DNA of 60,486 nucleotides. Origin: Deltaproteobacteria bacterium. GTDB lineage: Bacteria > Desulfobacterota > Binatia > UTPRO1. Below the pieces are notes generated by a model that was not told the DNA's origin, ran no database searches, and saw nothing but the letters and a program-made list of their open reading frames with translations. Location of the stretch: the NCBI GenBank assembly GCA_016200545.1, contig JACQEO010000044.1, positions 1 through 60,486 of the forward strand, written 5' to 3'. The position numbers and the translations under genes were made by a program. How positions within the stretch are numbered: position 1 is the first letter of the stretch; each line of letters opens with the position of its first letter. This document shows positions 1 to 8,927 of this stretch, in pieces.

Positions 1-194
1 CGGCAACTCGCCAAGTACTGCTGACACGATTTCTCGTCCGCGAACTGGCGCTGGAACTGCCGGAGACTGGTGGGAAAACCTGGCCGCGGCACGCCTCTCA
101 CTACATCTTGGGGCTTGCTGAAACAACCGGATAATCAAGAGACGAGTATCCACAGGCGCCGCCATAATGCGGCACCCACTTGCTCGCTTCGGGA

Positions 195-416
195 CTACAT
201 TCCCCCGCACTGTGGGCACTTCATCGCTCCAAATAGACGATCGCTGCTTGCATCGCGGCGATTCCACTCACAAAAGGGTGTAATGTGCCCGGCTCTGCAT
301 TTGACCTTTCGATCCCGCATCTCGTCGCCCCGGCCTTTCGTAACAAGGTTCGTGTACTCGATCATGGCGTCCTCCGGGAACACTGGCGATCCGGTCAGTC
401 TACTAAGAAAGCCCAT
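195..416 (-). CDS. Small zinc-ribbon protein
   Basis: This 73-residue protein has a C-terminal pair of metal-binding knuckles: CRAGH near residue 40 and CPQCGG at the end. A strong Shine-Dalgarno (AAAGGAGG, 6 bases before the ATG) supports both the gene and its start. The C-x-x-G-H ... C-P-x-C-G layout is the same as the ribbon that ends the DnaK-like protein at 12.3 kb, so the two may bind related partners; that link is an inference. It lies on the strand of the chaperone operon, 136 bases downstream of the TPR gene. No family is recognised and function is unknown. Confidence 0.6.
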   Translation of the reverse strand: MGFLSRLTGSPVFPEDAMIEYTNLVTKGRGDEMRDRKVKCRAGHITPFCEWNRRDASSDRLFGAMKCPQCGGM

Positions 417-552
417 CGGCGACCTCCTTTTCGCGGCTAACGCCCCCTTGGCACCAGGGCCGAGTCCTGGTCGCTGGGAGCAGCATGGCCAACCCCTCTG
501 AATCTCTGAATCGATGTCGCACGTCCCATCCCGACGGCCTCTCGACAGGTAT

Positions 553-1449
553 CTAACACTCGATCCCTAGTTGGCGAGCGATAGCGCGAGCCGCGGAACG
601 ATATTCCTCCGCAACCTCTGCGTGTCCTGCCTTCTCCTCCACGACCGCGAGTGTATCGAGGGCATTGCCTAACCCTGCATCGCGCTCGCCGGAGATGCGC
701 CGTATGGCGATAGCTCTCTCTAGCAACAGCTTAGCGTCCTCGAGCTCCTGCATCTCGAGTCTGACATTCGCAAAGATCTCAAGGCATGGCACCAACGCCG
801 GATCGTCCTCAGAACATGTGGTTCGCAAAAGGCTAAGTAGATCCAGGCAAACCCTCGCCGCCTCTTCAAAGCGCCGCGTATCGACCAGAACGACCACGAG
901 CAACTGGACGGCCTCGAAGAAGTCCACGCCAGCGGCCTCAAGGGTCGGGGGCTTATTCTTGAGTACTCTCCTGATGAGTTCCTCTGTCTCTTTCGGATTG
1001 CCCCGCAGCCAGCAGACTCTCGCGAGCAGCATCATCGCGGCGATGACCATGAGGTCTGACTCGCTTCTGCGAGCTCGCAGGATACCGAGTGCTCGTCGAG
1101 AGAAGGCCTCTGCCTCCTGCGTGTCGTCGTGTAGCAGTCGGATACTTGCGAGAACCAAGAGGCTCGCAGCTACCTCGGGGTGCTGCTCGCCCAGGAGCTG
1201 CGACTGCATCAGGATCGCCTGTCGCGCCATGCGTTCTGCCGTTTCATAGCTGCCTGCGACGCGATGTGCCTCGGCCTTGTGATAGATGATCCCGGCAGTC
1301 TCCGGATGCCTATCGCCGAAGTGACGGACGGATAGCTCCTCCGCCTCGTCGAGTACGGTCAAGGCATCCACATGTCGCTCTCCCTGGAGGAGCTCTCTGG
1401 AGCGGCCTACGAGTTCGACAAGACGCTGATGTACTTGTTCAGTCGTCAC
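553..1449 (-). CDS. TPR-repeat protein (kinesin light chain-like repeats)
   Basis: This is a 298-residue, almost wholly helical protein made of tetratricopeptide repeats of the long kinesin-light-chain type. Repeats that include the signature H-P-E-x-A appear near residues 48-52 and 94-98, with further degenerate units to about residue 290. Such repeats are protein-binding scaffolds. The start is a GTG after a G-rich stretch; no ATG lies nearby. It has no signal peptide, so it is likely cytoplasmic. It sits 273 bases downstream of the main chaperone operon on the same strand and could be a separately transcribed accessory. The direct partner cannot be read from sequence. Confidence 0.75.
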   Translation of the reverse strand: MTTEQVHQRLVELVGRSRELLQGERHVDALTVLDEAEELSVRHFGDRHPETAGIIYHKAEAHRVAGSYETAERMARQAILMQSQLLGEQHPEVAASLLVLASIRLLHDDTQEAEAFSRRALGILRARRSESDLMVIAAMMLLARVCWLRGNPKETEELIRRVLKNKPPTLEAAGVDFFEAVQLLVVVLVDTRRFEEAARVCLDLLSLLRTTCSEDDPALVPCLEIFANVRLEMQELEDAKLLLERAIAIRRISGERDAGLGNALDTLAVVEEKAGHAEVAEEYRSAARAIARQLGIEC

Positions 1450-1534
1450 TGGGCCCCCCCAATCTTCCCGGTCGATCTAGCAGCCACCCACTGCCTACGT
1501 CGCTGGCGAATCTCTGTCTGCGCGTAGTGCTTCC

Positions 1535-1564
1535 ATGAGAACCCCTGCTATGAGAACCCCTGCT
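1535..1564. repeat. Tandem 15-bp direct repeat
   Basis: Two perfect head-to-tail copies of ATGAGAACCCCTGCT lie in the 273-base gap between the TPR gene and the small helical protein gene. Nothing else recognisable is in this gap. It may be a simple duplication or a binding site. Confidence 0.6.
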
Positions 1565-1722
1565 CGGCCAAGGTCGATACGCCATCGGCAGCAGAGTCTC
1601 CCGCGGCCATCGACATCGGTGCGACCAGGAGGAGGCGGCGATCAGGGACATCCGGAAGGCCCGCACACTTCTTCGTACGACCGGGCTGGGCGTTCTACCG
1701 GACGGGCCCTCCCCGGGCGCCG

Positions 1723-2184
1723 TCACGGCACACGCTCGGCGGCGTTGCGGAAGACCCGCCCGAGCGGGTGCGCGGCGAGCGCGGCAGCCAGCTCCTGCCA
1801 AAGCGTCCGGCGGGCGGCGACCGGGCGCGACGAAAGGTCGACGCCGTGAGTACCGAACGCCGCCGCCACAGCGGCGTGATAGAGGAGCATCGCGGCTTGC
1901 CGATGCGCGTCGTCGGCGACGCCCGCCACCAGCTCCTTCGCCATCTCCTTGACGCCGCGAAGCGCCGCCACGGGTGCGCCCGCCGCAGCGACAGTGTCAA
2001 GCAGCACCTGTCCCGCCTCGGGCTCGCCGGGGCACATTTCGCCGAGGAGGCGTGCTAGCTGGTCCGACTCGGCGACGCCTGCCGGCAGGATGTCGGCGAG
2101 AGGCCCGGCGCCCGCCGCGAGGGCGAGCAACGCCTTCAATTGCTCGGATGTTAGGTGCTCGAGGATACTCGCCGTCTTCGTCAT
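1723..2184 (-). CDS. Small helical protein, last gene of the chaperone operon
   Basis: This 153-residue, alanine- and leucine-rich protein is predicted to be mostly helical from its sequence. The ATG at 2184 is 10 bases after the sigma factor stop; a longer frame exists upstream but would overlap the sigma gene and is arginine-rich, like a shadow. No known domain, zinc motif or membrane segment is visible. Its position right after an ECF sigma gene is where anti-sigma factors often lie, but it lacks the usual HxxxCxxC zinc motif, so that role is only a possibility. Confidence 0.6.
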   Translation of the reverse strand: MTKTASILEHLTSEQLKALLALAAGAGPLADILPAGVAESDQLARLLGEMCPGEPEAGQVLLDTVAAAGAPVAALRGVKEMAKELVAGVADDAHRQAAMLLYHAAVAAAFGTHGVDLSSRPVAARRTLWQELAAALAAHPLGRVFRNAAERVP

Positions 2185-2194
2185 GGGGATCCCT

Positions 2195-2884
2195 TTACAA
2201 ACCGGCCAACAGCGCTTCGATCTCCGCGTCGGCCGCCTCCGCGGAGCCCGTCTCAACGACGAGCATCTCGCGGAGCACGAGCCGGAAGTGGCGGCTCACC
2301 GTCTCGGCGCGGTTGCGCGCGGCCTTCTCGTCGAGGCCGTGCGGCGCGCCGAGCTCAGCCCATCCGGGCGCGCGGCTCGTCGGGCTCGCGAACCGACACA
2401 GGAAGATCTCGAGGTGGACGCCCTGGCCCTTGGCGGCGCACACCTCGCGAACCCGCGCGAGCGCATGATCGAGTAACGCCCGCACCCAAGCATCGTGGAA
2501 CACTGCTTCTGCGGGCGGCGTGGCCTCTTCCGGGATTTGCTGCCATCCCCGCGGCTCAGCGTCGGGCCGCACCAGCCGTGGCCCCCGCTGGCCGCGCCGC
2601 CACCAGTCCCGCACCCAGTTCCGCGCCGCCTCCATTAGGAACGGGCGAAAATGACCACGCTCCCGGTCGACCTGCTCGACGAGCCGGCCCATCACAAACG
2701 CGCGCTCGAAGAACCCCTGCGTGAGATCGTCGGCGTCGGTGGGGTCCCGGACGAGCGCGGCGATGAAGGCGTGCACCGGGCGATAGTAGCGACGTGCGAG
2801 CTCAGCGCAGGCGCCCGGCGCACCGCCCCGCGCCGCCACGATGAGGGTCCACGACGTTTCAGGGAACGCAGGGCGCACGCTCAC
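2195..2884 (-). CDS. ECF-type RNA polymerase sigma factor
   Basis: This 229-residue sigma-70 family protein should direct RNA polymerase to a specific promoter set. Region 2 spans about residues 25-100 and carries the typical DADDLTQGFFERAF stretch followed by a Trp- and Arg-rich segment. This wording is close to the sigma factors common in Planctomycetes and myxobacteria. The C-terminal half (about 130-210) should hold region 4 but is divergent. The start is a GTG that overlaps the upstream AAA+ gene's TGA by four bases, so the two are translationally coupled. Its position inside the chaperone operon suggests autoregulation or feedback on proteostasis genes, which is an inference. Confidence 0.85.
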   Translation of the reverse strand: MSVRPAFPETSWTLIVAARGGAPGACAELARRYYRPVHAFIAALVRDPTDADDLTQGFFERAFVMGRLVEQVDRERGHFRPFLMEAARNWVRDWWRRGQRGPRLVRPDAEPRGWQQIPEEATPPAEAVFHDAWVRALLDHALARVREVCAAKGQGVHLEIFLCRFASPTSRAPGWAELGAPHGLDEKAARNRAETVSRHFRLVLREMLVVETGSAEAADAEIEALLAGL

Positions 2885-5800
2885 ACCGCCCGCTCGGCCC
2901 GTGCGCGCTCGTCAGGCGCAAGCAACGCGAGAAGCTCGTCGCGCAGCAGCCGGTCGCTCTCGCGCAGTGCAACGGCGATCCGCTCGAGGCTCGCGCGATG
3001 TTCTGCGAGCAGACGCGCGGCGCGTTCGCTCTGCTCCTCGATGATCCGGCGAACGGCAGCGTGGCAGCGCTCGGCAAGCGCGCCTCCGAGCGGCCGGTCG
3101 CGGTCGACGTGCACGAAACCGACCTCGTCCGACATGCCAAGCTCGTACACCATCGCTTCGGCCACACGTGTGGCGTCCTGGAGGTCCCTCGACGGCCCCG
3201 TCGATTCGCCGGCACCCGGGCCGTAGAAGAGCTGCTCCCCCTGCCGGCCACCGAGAGCGACGCAGATGCGATCCTCGAGCTCGGGCCGCGTCTGCGAGCG
3301 CCGCTGGTCTTGATCCTCCATCGCCGTGTAGCCGCCGAAGTTCCCCCGCCCGACGATCGTCACGTACACCGGCGGCGCACCCGTGAGACACTGGAGAAGC
3401 GCGTGCCCAGCCTCGTGCCGAGCCGTGCGCTCGGGATCGGCGCCCGGTTTCGCCTCGCCCATCGTGACCTTCTCGAAGGCCTCGCTGAGGAGCGGGTCGG
3501 TGATCACACCGTCGTGGTCGAACGCCATGACCGCCGCCTGGTTGAGCACACTCTCAAGGAGCGCGATCGAAAGGCCCGCGGTCTGGACCGCGATGCGTTC
3601 GATCATGGTCGGCGTGACCTCGTGGCGTTCTTTCGCGGCGAGGCGCGTCGTCAGATAGAGCGCGCGCTCCGCTCGCGTCGGCAGTTCGACCTCGATCTCG
3701 CGGCTAAAGCGGCGCCTGAGCGCCGGGTCGAGTAGCTCGGCGTGGTTGGTCGCCGCTAGCATGATCACCGGCGCACCGCCCTTCGCGAAGCCGTCAATCT
3801 CGGTGAGGAGCGCGTTCAGCGTCTCTTCCTGCGCGCGGCCGGCACCGCCGGGCGATGCCGAGCGCGTCTTTCCGACCGCGTCCAGCTCGTCAATGAAGAC
3901 GATGCTCGGTGCGTAGCGGCGCGCGCGTGCAAAGAGGTCACGGATGTTCTGGGGACCACTCCCCTGCCACATCGTGACGAAGTTCGTCGCGGCCGCAACG
4001 AGGAAGGCGCACTCCGACTCGCCGGCGAGCGCGCGGGCGAGCATCGTCTTCCCCGTCCCGGGCGGCCCCGTCAGCAGCACGCCGCGTGGCGGTTCGACAC
4101 CGGCCGCTGCGTACCGCTTGGGGTCCCGGAGCCAGTCGCGGACGAAGCCGAGCGCTTCCTTCGCACCGGTTGCGCCGATGACGTCGGCGAAGCGCGTCGC
4201 GGGACGCTCGACGTCAGACACGACCGCACCGGTGTCCGCGCTGCGCAGCGCCCGGACGAGCCGAAAGTTGCGCAACCGGATCTGGAGGCGCCCGCGCGCC
4301 TCGTCGAGCGCCGGTGCCGTATCGAACGCGATCACCTGCAGCTGGCGACCGAGCTCAGCCGCCATCCGCTCCTGACGGAACCGTCGCGCTGTGCCCTCCA
4401 ACTCCGAGCGAAGCGCGTCGCGCGCAGCCTCGAGGCCGGCGTTCTCCGAGGCGACGAGACCCGTGTGGATCGCGCCGCGCGCGCCGCCAGCCCGCACACA
4501 GGCGAGCAGCAGCTCCTCGTCCAGCCCTCGTCCCGTCCCGGCCGGGTCGAGCGCGAGGAGCAAGACCGGTGTCTCGGGCGCGCGGGCGTGGAGTTGCTCG
4601 AGGAGCCGCTGGCCGGCAGCAAACCGCCGCGCACTGAGCGGGCTGTGGTCGAAGGCGACAAAGGTCTTCCCCATCACTGGATCGAGTGAGACGTCGTGGA
4701 AGGCGGCGGCGGGATCCGCGTACCGGACGACCTGCGGCTCGGGCAGCGCGAGGTCGAGCAGTACAAAATCCACGGCGCGTCGTGCCAGCACATCGAACGC
4801 TTGCTCGCCAGTCGCTGCAAGCGCCCAGTCGATCTCCGGCATGCTGTTCGCATAGACTCGTGCAAGGGTCGGATCAGCGACAAGCAGCACACTCGGACGC
4901 GCACGGTCGCGGAAGAGGCGCGCGGCGACCTCGCCAGCGTGCGCGTCGTCTAGCTCGACCGGGATCTCAGTCACTCGCCCGAGGGCAGCGTCGACCCGCT
5001 CGTCGGCAAAGAGCTGACATGCCTTGAAGACCTCGTCCTTGAGGAACCCCTCTGCCTGCGCCTTTACGGTGCGTGCGTCCGTCTCGGCACCCTCACGCAT
5101 GACGATGGCGAGTGCGACCTCGTCGCCGAGGATCCAGCGCTGCCCGTGCCGGCGCTCGAGCAGTGCGCCGACACGCTCGAGTTCCGCTTGCGCGATCGCC
5201 GCGAGGTCCCCAACACGCAAATGGTTGAAAAGGATTGGGTAGCCCGTCGCGAGACGCGAGCAGATCGCCGCGGGGAAGAAAGGCTCCCGAGTCCTTGGGT
5301 CGACGTCCGAGCGGAGAGCGTCGAGGACGGTGCGCCGATGGAACGCTGCATTCGCACGGTGCACGCCGGAGGCGTTCTCATTTTCGTAGAGACTCCGGCC
5401 GACGTTCGTCGTGAAGATTACGATGGCGTCGCGGAACTCGACCACCTCCTCGGTGAACTTGTCCTGTAGCCGGCCAGCATCGAGGAGTTGGAGAAAGAGC
5501 TGGATCGTCGCCTGGTGAGCCTTCTCGATCTCGTCGAAGAGCAGGACAGCGTTCGGGTGCTGGTGGACGAACTCGGTGAGCGCACCCGGCTGGGCACCCT
5601 GGTACATGCGCGGCGTCCCGACAAGACCGACGGTCTCGTGGCCATGCGCGAACGCGCTCATGTCAAAGCGCTTGAACGGCCGGTCCAGGTAGCTGGCGCC
5701 GACCTCCGCGAGGTACGTCTTTCCCACACCCGGCGGCCCAGCGAATACGAAGAGGCCGCACGGCTTGCGCCGGTCGGCGTCCGCTGCTGCAATGACCTCG

Positions 5801-6345
5801 GTGTTGAAAAGCCCGTCGACGAACCGCTGGATCGCGTGCTCCTGACCTCGCACTCGCCGGCGTAGCTCGGTCCGCAGCGCACGGAGCCGGCGCGTGAGCT
5901 CTCCGAGCGTCGCGGGTCGCGATGCTTCGTCCACCCACTCACGGAGTGCAGCACTGAGACGAAGCTCGTCCGGTGTGGCCATGCCGGGGAACGGCTCGGT
6001 CCCGAGCACGCGAGCAAGCCCGCAGACAAGATGCGGGAGGGCGACGCGTCCAGGTTGAACCGGAAGTGGGGTTTGCTCCGCGAAAGCCCGCGCGAAACGC
6101 AGCAGGTCCTGAACCCCGTGGGCGAGAGGCAGTTTCCCGGCGCAGCGCACGAGGCGCGTCGGCTGAGCAAAGGCGCGTCGCAGCTCCGCCACGTCGACGT
6201 CGCACGCGCGAGCTAGAAGGCGCGCGCCGCGGCCGTCCGCCGCGACCGCGATTGCGATTGCCGCCACGCGCAGCTCCCGCTCCCCCCGCGAAGCGGCAAC
6301 GTCTTTGGCGTGCTCGATCACAAGTTGTGCGTCGGTGGTAAACAT
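2881..6345 (-). CDS. ClpA-like AAA+ / receiver-like / FtsH-like AAA+ M41 protease fusion
   Basis: This 1154-residue protein combines modules normally found in separate machines. A Clp_N-like region covers about residues 1-120. A ClpA/B-type AAA+ module follows, with Walker A GPPGVGKT at 203-210 and Walker B LLFDE at 268-272. A receiver-like segment from about 485 keeps a central Asp (D531, LLDLA). An FtsH-type AAA+ module has Walker A GPPGTGKT at 760-767 and VFIDE at 816-820. An M41 zinc peptidase has HEAGH at 977-981 and a likely third ligand at D1054. No transmembrane helix is seen, unlike FtsH, so it is probably soluble. By family, it should unfold and degrade proteins using ATP. It starts 3 bases after the upstream gene and overlaps the sigma gene by four. 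Confidence 0.9.
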   Translation of the reverse strand: MFTTDAQLVIEHAKDVAASRGERELRVAAIAIAVAADGRGARLLARACDVDVAELRRAFAQPTRLVRCAGKLPLAHGVQDLLRFARAFAEQTPLPVQPGRVALPHLVCGLARVLGTEPFPGMATPDELRLSAALREWVDEASRPATLGELTRRLRALRTELRRRVRGQEHAIQRFVDGLFNTEVIAAADADRRKPCGLFVFAGPPGVGKTYLAEVGASYLDRPFKRFDMSAFAHGHETVGLVGTPRMYQGAQPGALTEFVHQHPNAVLLFDEIEKAHQATIQLFLQLLDAGRLQDKFTEEVVEFRDAIVIFTTNVGRSLYENENASGVHRANAAFHRRTVLDALRSDVDPRTREPFFPAAICSRLATGYPILFNHLRVGDLAAIAQAELERVGALLERRHGQRWILGDEVALAIVMREGAETDARTVKAQAEGFLKDEVFKACQLFADERVDAALGRVTEIPVELDDAHAGEVAARLFRDRARPSVLLVADPTLARVYANSMPEIDWALAATGEQAFDVLARRAVDFVLLDLALPEPQVVRYADPAAAFHDVSLDPVMGKTFVAFDHSPLSARRFAAGQRLLEQLHARAPETPVLLLALDPAGTGRGLDEELLLACVRAGGARGAIHTGLVASENAGLEAARDALRSELEGTARRFRQERMAAELGRQLQVIAFDTAPALDEARGRLQIRLRNFRLVRALRSADTGAVVSDVERPATRFADVIGATGAKEALGFVRDWLRDPKRYAAAGVEPPRGVLLTGPPGTGKTMLARALAGESECAFLVAAATNFVTMWQGSGPQNIRDLFARARRYAPSIVFIDELDAVGKTRSASPGGAGRAQEETLNALLTEIDGFAKGGAPVIMLAATNHAELLDPALRRRFSREIEVELPTRAERALYLTTRLAAKERHEVTPTMIERIAVQTAGLSIALLESVLNQAAVMAFDHDGVITDPLLSEAFEKVTMGEAKPGADPERTARHEAGHALLQCLTGAPPVYVTIVGRGNFGGYTAMEDQDQRRSQTRPELEDRICVALGGRQGEQLFYGPGAGESTGPSRDLQDATRVAEAMVYELGMSDEVGFVHVDRDRPLGGALAERCHAAVRRIIEEQSERAARLLAEHRASLERIAVALRESDRLLRDELLALLAPDERARAERAV

Positions 6346-6348
6346 CGT

Positions 6349-6933
6349 CTAGCGTAGACGGCTCAGCGCTCTTTCGACAGATGTCGCCAGACTCGGCGCA
6401 AGCGTCGCAACCGCAATCCAGCTCCGGCGTAGTAGAGGAGGATTCTCGTTTGCCGCGTCAAGCAAGATCGTTCTCAGTTCGTGGAGTTCGCGAAGACAGT
6501 CGCCGTCGAACGCGTGCGGGACCTGCCTTCCCCACAGTGCGTTGTTCATGAGCCTGGCACGTATCCTCTTGTTGTGCCTCAAATTGGCCAGCATGACGTT
6601 GAATCTGTTCATGCGAATGCCGAGAAACCGACGACCGGAAGGAGAGATCAACGAGAACGCGAACACGATGTGCGGATCCACCTCCGCGTTTGAGTCAGAG
6701 AGGCGCTGCCCGACTTCGCCTGCGCCGTGTTCGACGATTTGTGAGGCAAGTCCGATGAGACGCAGAAAGGCCGCCGAATCGTCGAACTCAAGCATTGTCA
6801 ACTTCGCGAGTTCGAGTACGGTCTCATCCAACGAAGTCGCAAGCCGACCGAACGGAGTTGCGTTCTTCTCAGCAACAGCGAGGTGTCTGATTCCCCCCTG
6901 ATCGCGTCCGCTATCAGAACTCTCGACGCTCAT
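6349..6933 (-). CDS. Unknown-family protein, paralogue B
   Basis: This 194-residue protein of unrecognised family is a clear relative of the next upstream gene (7054-7593). Shared landmarks in the same order are L-A-x-S-L-D-E-T, a D-P-x-x-x-F-A segment, a hydrophobic L-G-I, and near the end L-R-E-L ... R-x-I-x-L-D-A-A with a following P-P-L. The ATG at 6933 has AGGA six bases upstream; a GTG sits just before it. It ends 3 bases before the AAA+ protease fusion, so the two are very likely made together. No membrane segment or catalytic motif is visible. A role as adaptor or substrate of the protease is inference. Confidence 0.7.
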   Translation of the reverse strand: MSVESSDSGRDQGGIRHLAVAEKNATPFGRLATSLDETVLELAKLTMLEFDDSAAFLRLIGLASQIVEHGAGEVGQRLSDSNAEVDPHIVFAFSLISPSGRRFLGIRMNRFNVMLANLRHNKRIRARLMNNALWGRQVPHAFDGDCLRELHELRTILLDAANENPPLLRRSWIAVATLAPSLATSVERALSRLR

Positions 6934-7053
6934 CACCGTTCCTATTCTGATGCGTCAGACTGACAAGGCCGTTCCCGCCTTCTCTTCCAGCCGCACCGCG
7001 GAGAGCCGAGCGACGTCATGGCTCATCGTGTGTAGGTCGATCGACAACACGAC

Positions 7054-7593
7054 TCAGGTTCGTCGCCGACGCCACGCTCCCTTAAGCGCCTGCGCCGTGA
7101 GGCGGACGCTGTATCGCAGCGGCGGTCGGGCGGTCGCGGCGTCCAAGAAGATTCTTCTGAGCTCGCGGAGGGCGTCTGTATTGGCATCACGTTCGAGAGG
7201 TTGATCTAGTGGGCGTTGTGAGAGTGAATTGGCGGACAGACGTTGCTGGAAGCTTTTCCTGAGGCGTATGTTACCTGTGAAGCGGTACGCAGCCCGCCGG
7301 AACCGGTGATCGATACCGAGTGCAACGAGACGCCCTACCTCAGGCGGCGAAAAGCGGGTGCCGAAATAAAAGTCGATGGCGAAGATGGCGCGCGGATCCG
7401 CAGTATAGAAGGTTCGCGCTTGCGGGGTGTCTTCCGATGCGGATCGGTTCAGTTGTTCGATAGTAGAGAAGAATGAATTCACGAGAATCTCAAGATCCTC
7501 ACCGCGCACTGTCCTAAATGCGATCTTGACCATCGTTTCGTCCAGCGAATCCGCGAGGCGTTCGAATTCTCGTTCACCGAACTGGAATACCAT
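7054..7593 (-). CDS. Unknown-family protein, paralogue A
   Basis: This 179-residue protein is a paralogue of the gene at 6349-6933 (shared L-A-x-S-L-D-E-T, D-P-x-x-x-F-A, L-G-I, L-R-E-L-R-x-I and L-D-A-A ... P-P-L). The ATG at 7593 with GAGG five bases upstream lies 19 bases after the Clp_N gene stop; starting further upstream would overlap that gene and add an arginine-rich, shadow-like leader. A 120-base gap separates it from paralogue B, the longest gap inside the operon. The C-terminus is basic. Function is unknown. The pair looks like a local duplication that diverged. Confidence 0.7.
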   Translation of the reverse strand: MVFQFGEREFERLADSLDETMVKIAFRTVRGEDLEILVNSFFSTIEQLNRSASEDTPQARTFYTADPRAIFAIDFYFGTRFSPPEVGRLVALGIDHRFRRAAYRFTGNIRLRKSFQQRLSANSLSQRPLDQPLERDANTDALRELRRIFLDAATARPPLRYSVRLTAQALKGAWRRRRT

Positions 7594-7612
7594 GCGCACC
7601 TCGCAAGTAAGC

Positions 7613-8047
7613 CTAGAGCTCGTCCGGGATCGGGTCCGTCGAGGTGCGCGACCCGCCGGAGCCGCGCCCGCCGCGGGCGAGCGACATGAGCGCGGCAACG
7701 AACAGATGCTCGGCGCTCATGGGCCGTCCCGCCTGCGCGGCGAGCGCCGCCGCGGCGTTGAGCACCTCTCGGCAGTCCGCCGATGGCTCGACGGGCCCGC
7801 CAGCCTGCGTAGCCGGACCGGAGCCGAGCAGGGTGCGGAGCCGACGCCGGAACGCGCGAGCCTCGACGCCGAGCAGCTGGAACTCGCGTCGCACCGCGGC
7901 CGCGGCGTCCTCCGCGCCCATGTCCCCCTCGCTGAGCCGCGAGAGCCCGATCAGGAGGTGCGCGGGCGTGACCTCCGGGTAGCGGGCGGACGCGGCCTCG
8001 CCGGCGGCGATCTGCAGGGCGAGGACGATGGGATCGGCCGCACTCAT
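7613..8047 (-). CDS. Stand-alone Clp N-terminal-domain protein
   Basis: This 144-residue protein consists of little more than a Clp_N domain, the substrate- and adaptor-binding cap of ClpA/ClpB/ClpC. Both pseudo-repeats can be seen: the first near residues 5-40 (I-A-A-G-E-A ... P-A-H-L-L-I-G-L) and the second near 95-125 (A-A-A-L-A-A-Q-A ... S-A-E-H-L-F-V-A-A-L). There is no ATPase module, so it cannot act alone as an unfoldase. The ATG overlaps the OmpA-like gene stop as ATGA. A likely role is to deliver or regulate substrates for the ClpA-like fusion encoded three genes downstream, which is an inference. Confidence 0.8.
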   Translation of the reverse strand: MSAADPIVLALQIAAGEAASARYPEVTPAHLLIGLSRLSEGDMGAEDAAAAVRREFQLLGVEARAFRRRLRTLLGSGPATQAGGPVEPSADCREVLNAAAALAAQAGRPMSAEHLFVAALMSLARGGRGSGGSRTSTDPIPDEL

Positions 8048-8910
8048 GCCCTCCCCTCCACGAAGACCCGGAGGACGACAGTCCGATTGCGCGCCCTGCC
8101 CCCTGGTGACCCGTTGGGGAACGGCGCCGCAGCCGCCATACCGGCGGGACGAAGCGCCACCGCGCCCTCGGTGCGGAGCGCCGGAATCATCGCCGCGATC
8201 GCGCCGTAGGTGCGGACCCGGGCGAGCGCTTCGTTGTCGCGCCAACGGCCCCGGCCACTCGGCCGACGATCGTCGGTGACGCCCTCTACCACGACGCGGA
8301 CGGGCCCCGGGGCCGCGTCGAGGGTCTCCGCGACGGCGCGGAGCCGGTCGGCGCCGTCCGGAGTCGGCGTCCCCAAGCCAGCGCGGAAGAGGCCCTCCGC
8401 AAACACGATGCGGAGCGCGTCTCCAGCATGCTCGATGGCGACGCCGTCGTGCACCCGCAGACGGTTGGCCAGTTCGTCGAGGACGCTGTCATGTCCGGCG
8501 GATGGGCTCGTCGGATTCGTCGGTCCGCCGGACGTTGCGAGGCGAACCAAAGATACCACCGGTTGGTCGACGCTGGCGGCGTGGTCCGCGCCGGAGGCGA
8601 GCGTCTGCTCGTAACGGTCCCGCGCTAGCCAAGTCGCGACCGCGAGCGATGCCACGAGCGCAAGGAGCGCGGCCGCGGCACCGAGCCGACGCACTACGGA
8701 CCGTCGCGCAGAGCGGCTTAGGAGGCGCGCGGTCTCGTCGCAACGCACGGCAAGTGCGCGGACGTTCCAGAGGGGGCCCAGGTTGACGGCGCAATTGGGA
8801 CAGGTCTGCGTGCCGGGGGCGAGGTCGGTGCGTGGGCAAACGGGGCAGTCGAGGCCCGCGCTGGCATCGGGCGCGCTGCCGTTCCCACTGCCGCGGCCGA
8901 CCGCCGTCAC
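8044..8910 (-). CDS. Zinc-ribbon, single-TM, OmpA-like protein
   Basis: This 288-residue protein has three parts. An N-terminal zinc ribbon has paired CPVC (22-25) and CPNC (37-40) knuckles. One hydrophobic segment at about 76-96 should cross the inner membrane. The C-terminal region from about 145 resembles an OmpA/MotB domain, which usually binds peptidoglycan. The topology would put the zinc ribbon in the cytoplasm and the OmpA-like domain outside. The start is a GTG at 8910, 17 bases after the J-like gene stop with AAGG upstream; a longer frame is arginine-rich and overlaps that gene. It may anchor the chaperone complex to the envelope. Confidence 0.8.
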   Translation of the reverse strand: MTAVGRGSGNGSAPDASAGLDCPVCPRTDLAPGTQTCPNCAVNLGPLWNVRALAVRCDETARLLSRSARRSVVRRLGAAAALLALVASLAVATWLARDRYEQTLASGADHAASVDQPVVSLVRLATSGGPTNPTSPSAGHDSVLDELANRLRVHDGVAIEHAGDALRIVFAEGLFRAGLGTPTPDGADRLRAVAETLDAAPGPVRVVVEGVTDDRRPSGRGRWRDNEALARVRTYGAIAAMIPALRTEGAVALRPAGMAAAAPFPNGSPGGRARNRTVVLRVFVEGRA

Positions 8911-8927
8911 GGTTGCCCTTGTGTCGG

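Noticed and set aside
1..194. Gene fragment at the left window edge
   Set aside because: No open frame with coding character or ribosome site; nothing could be supported.
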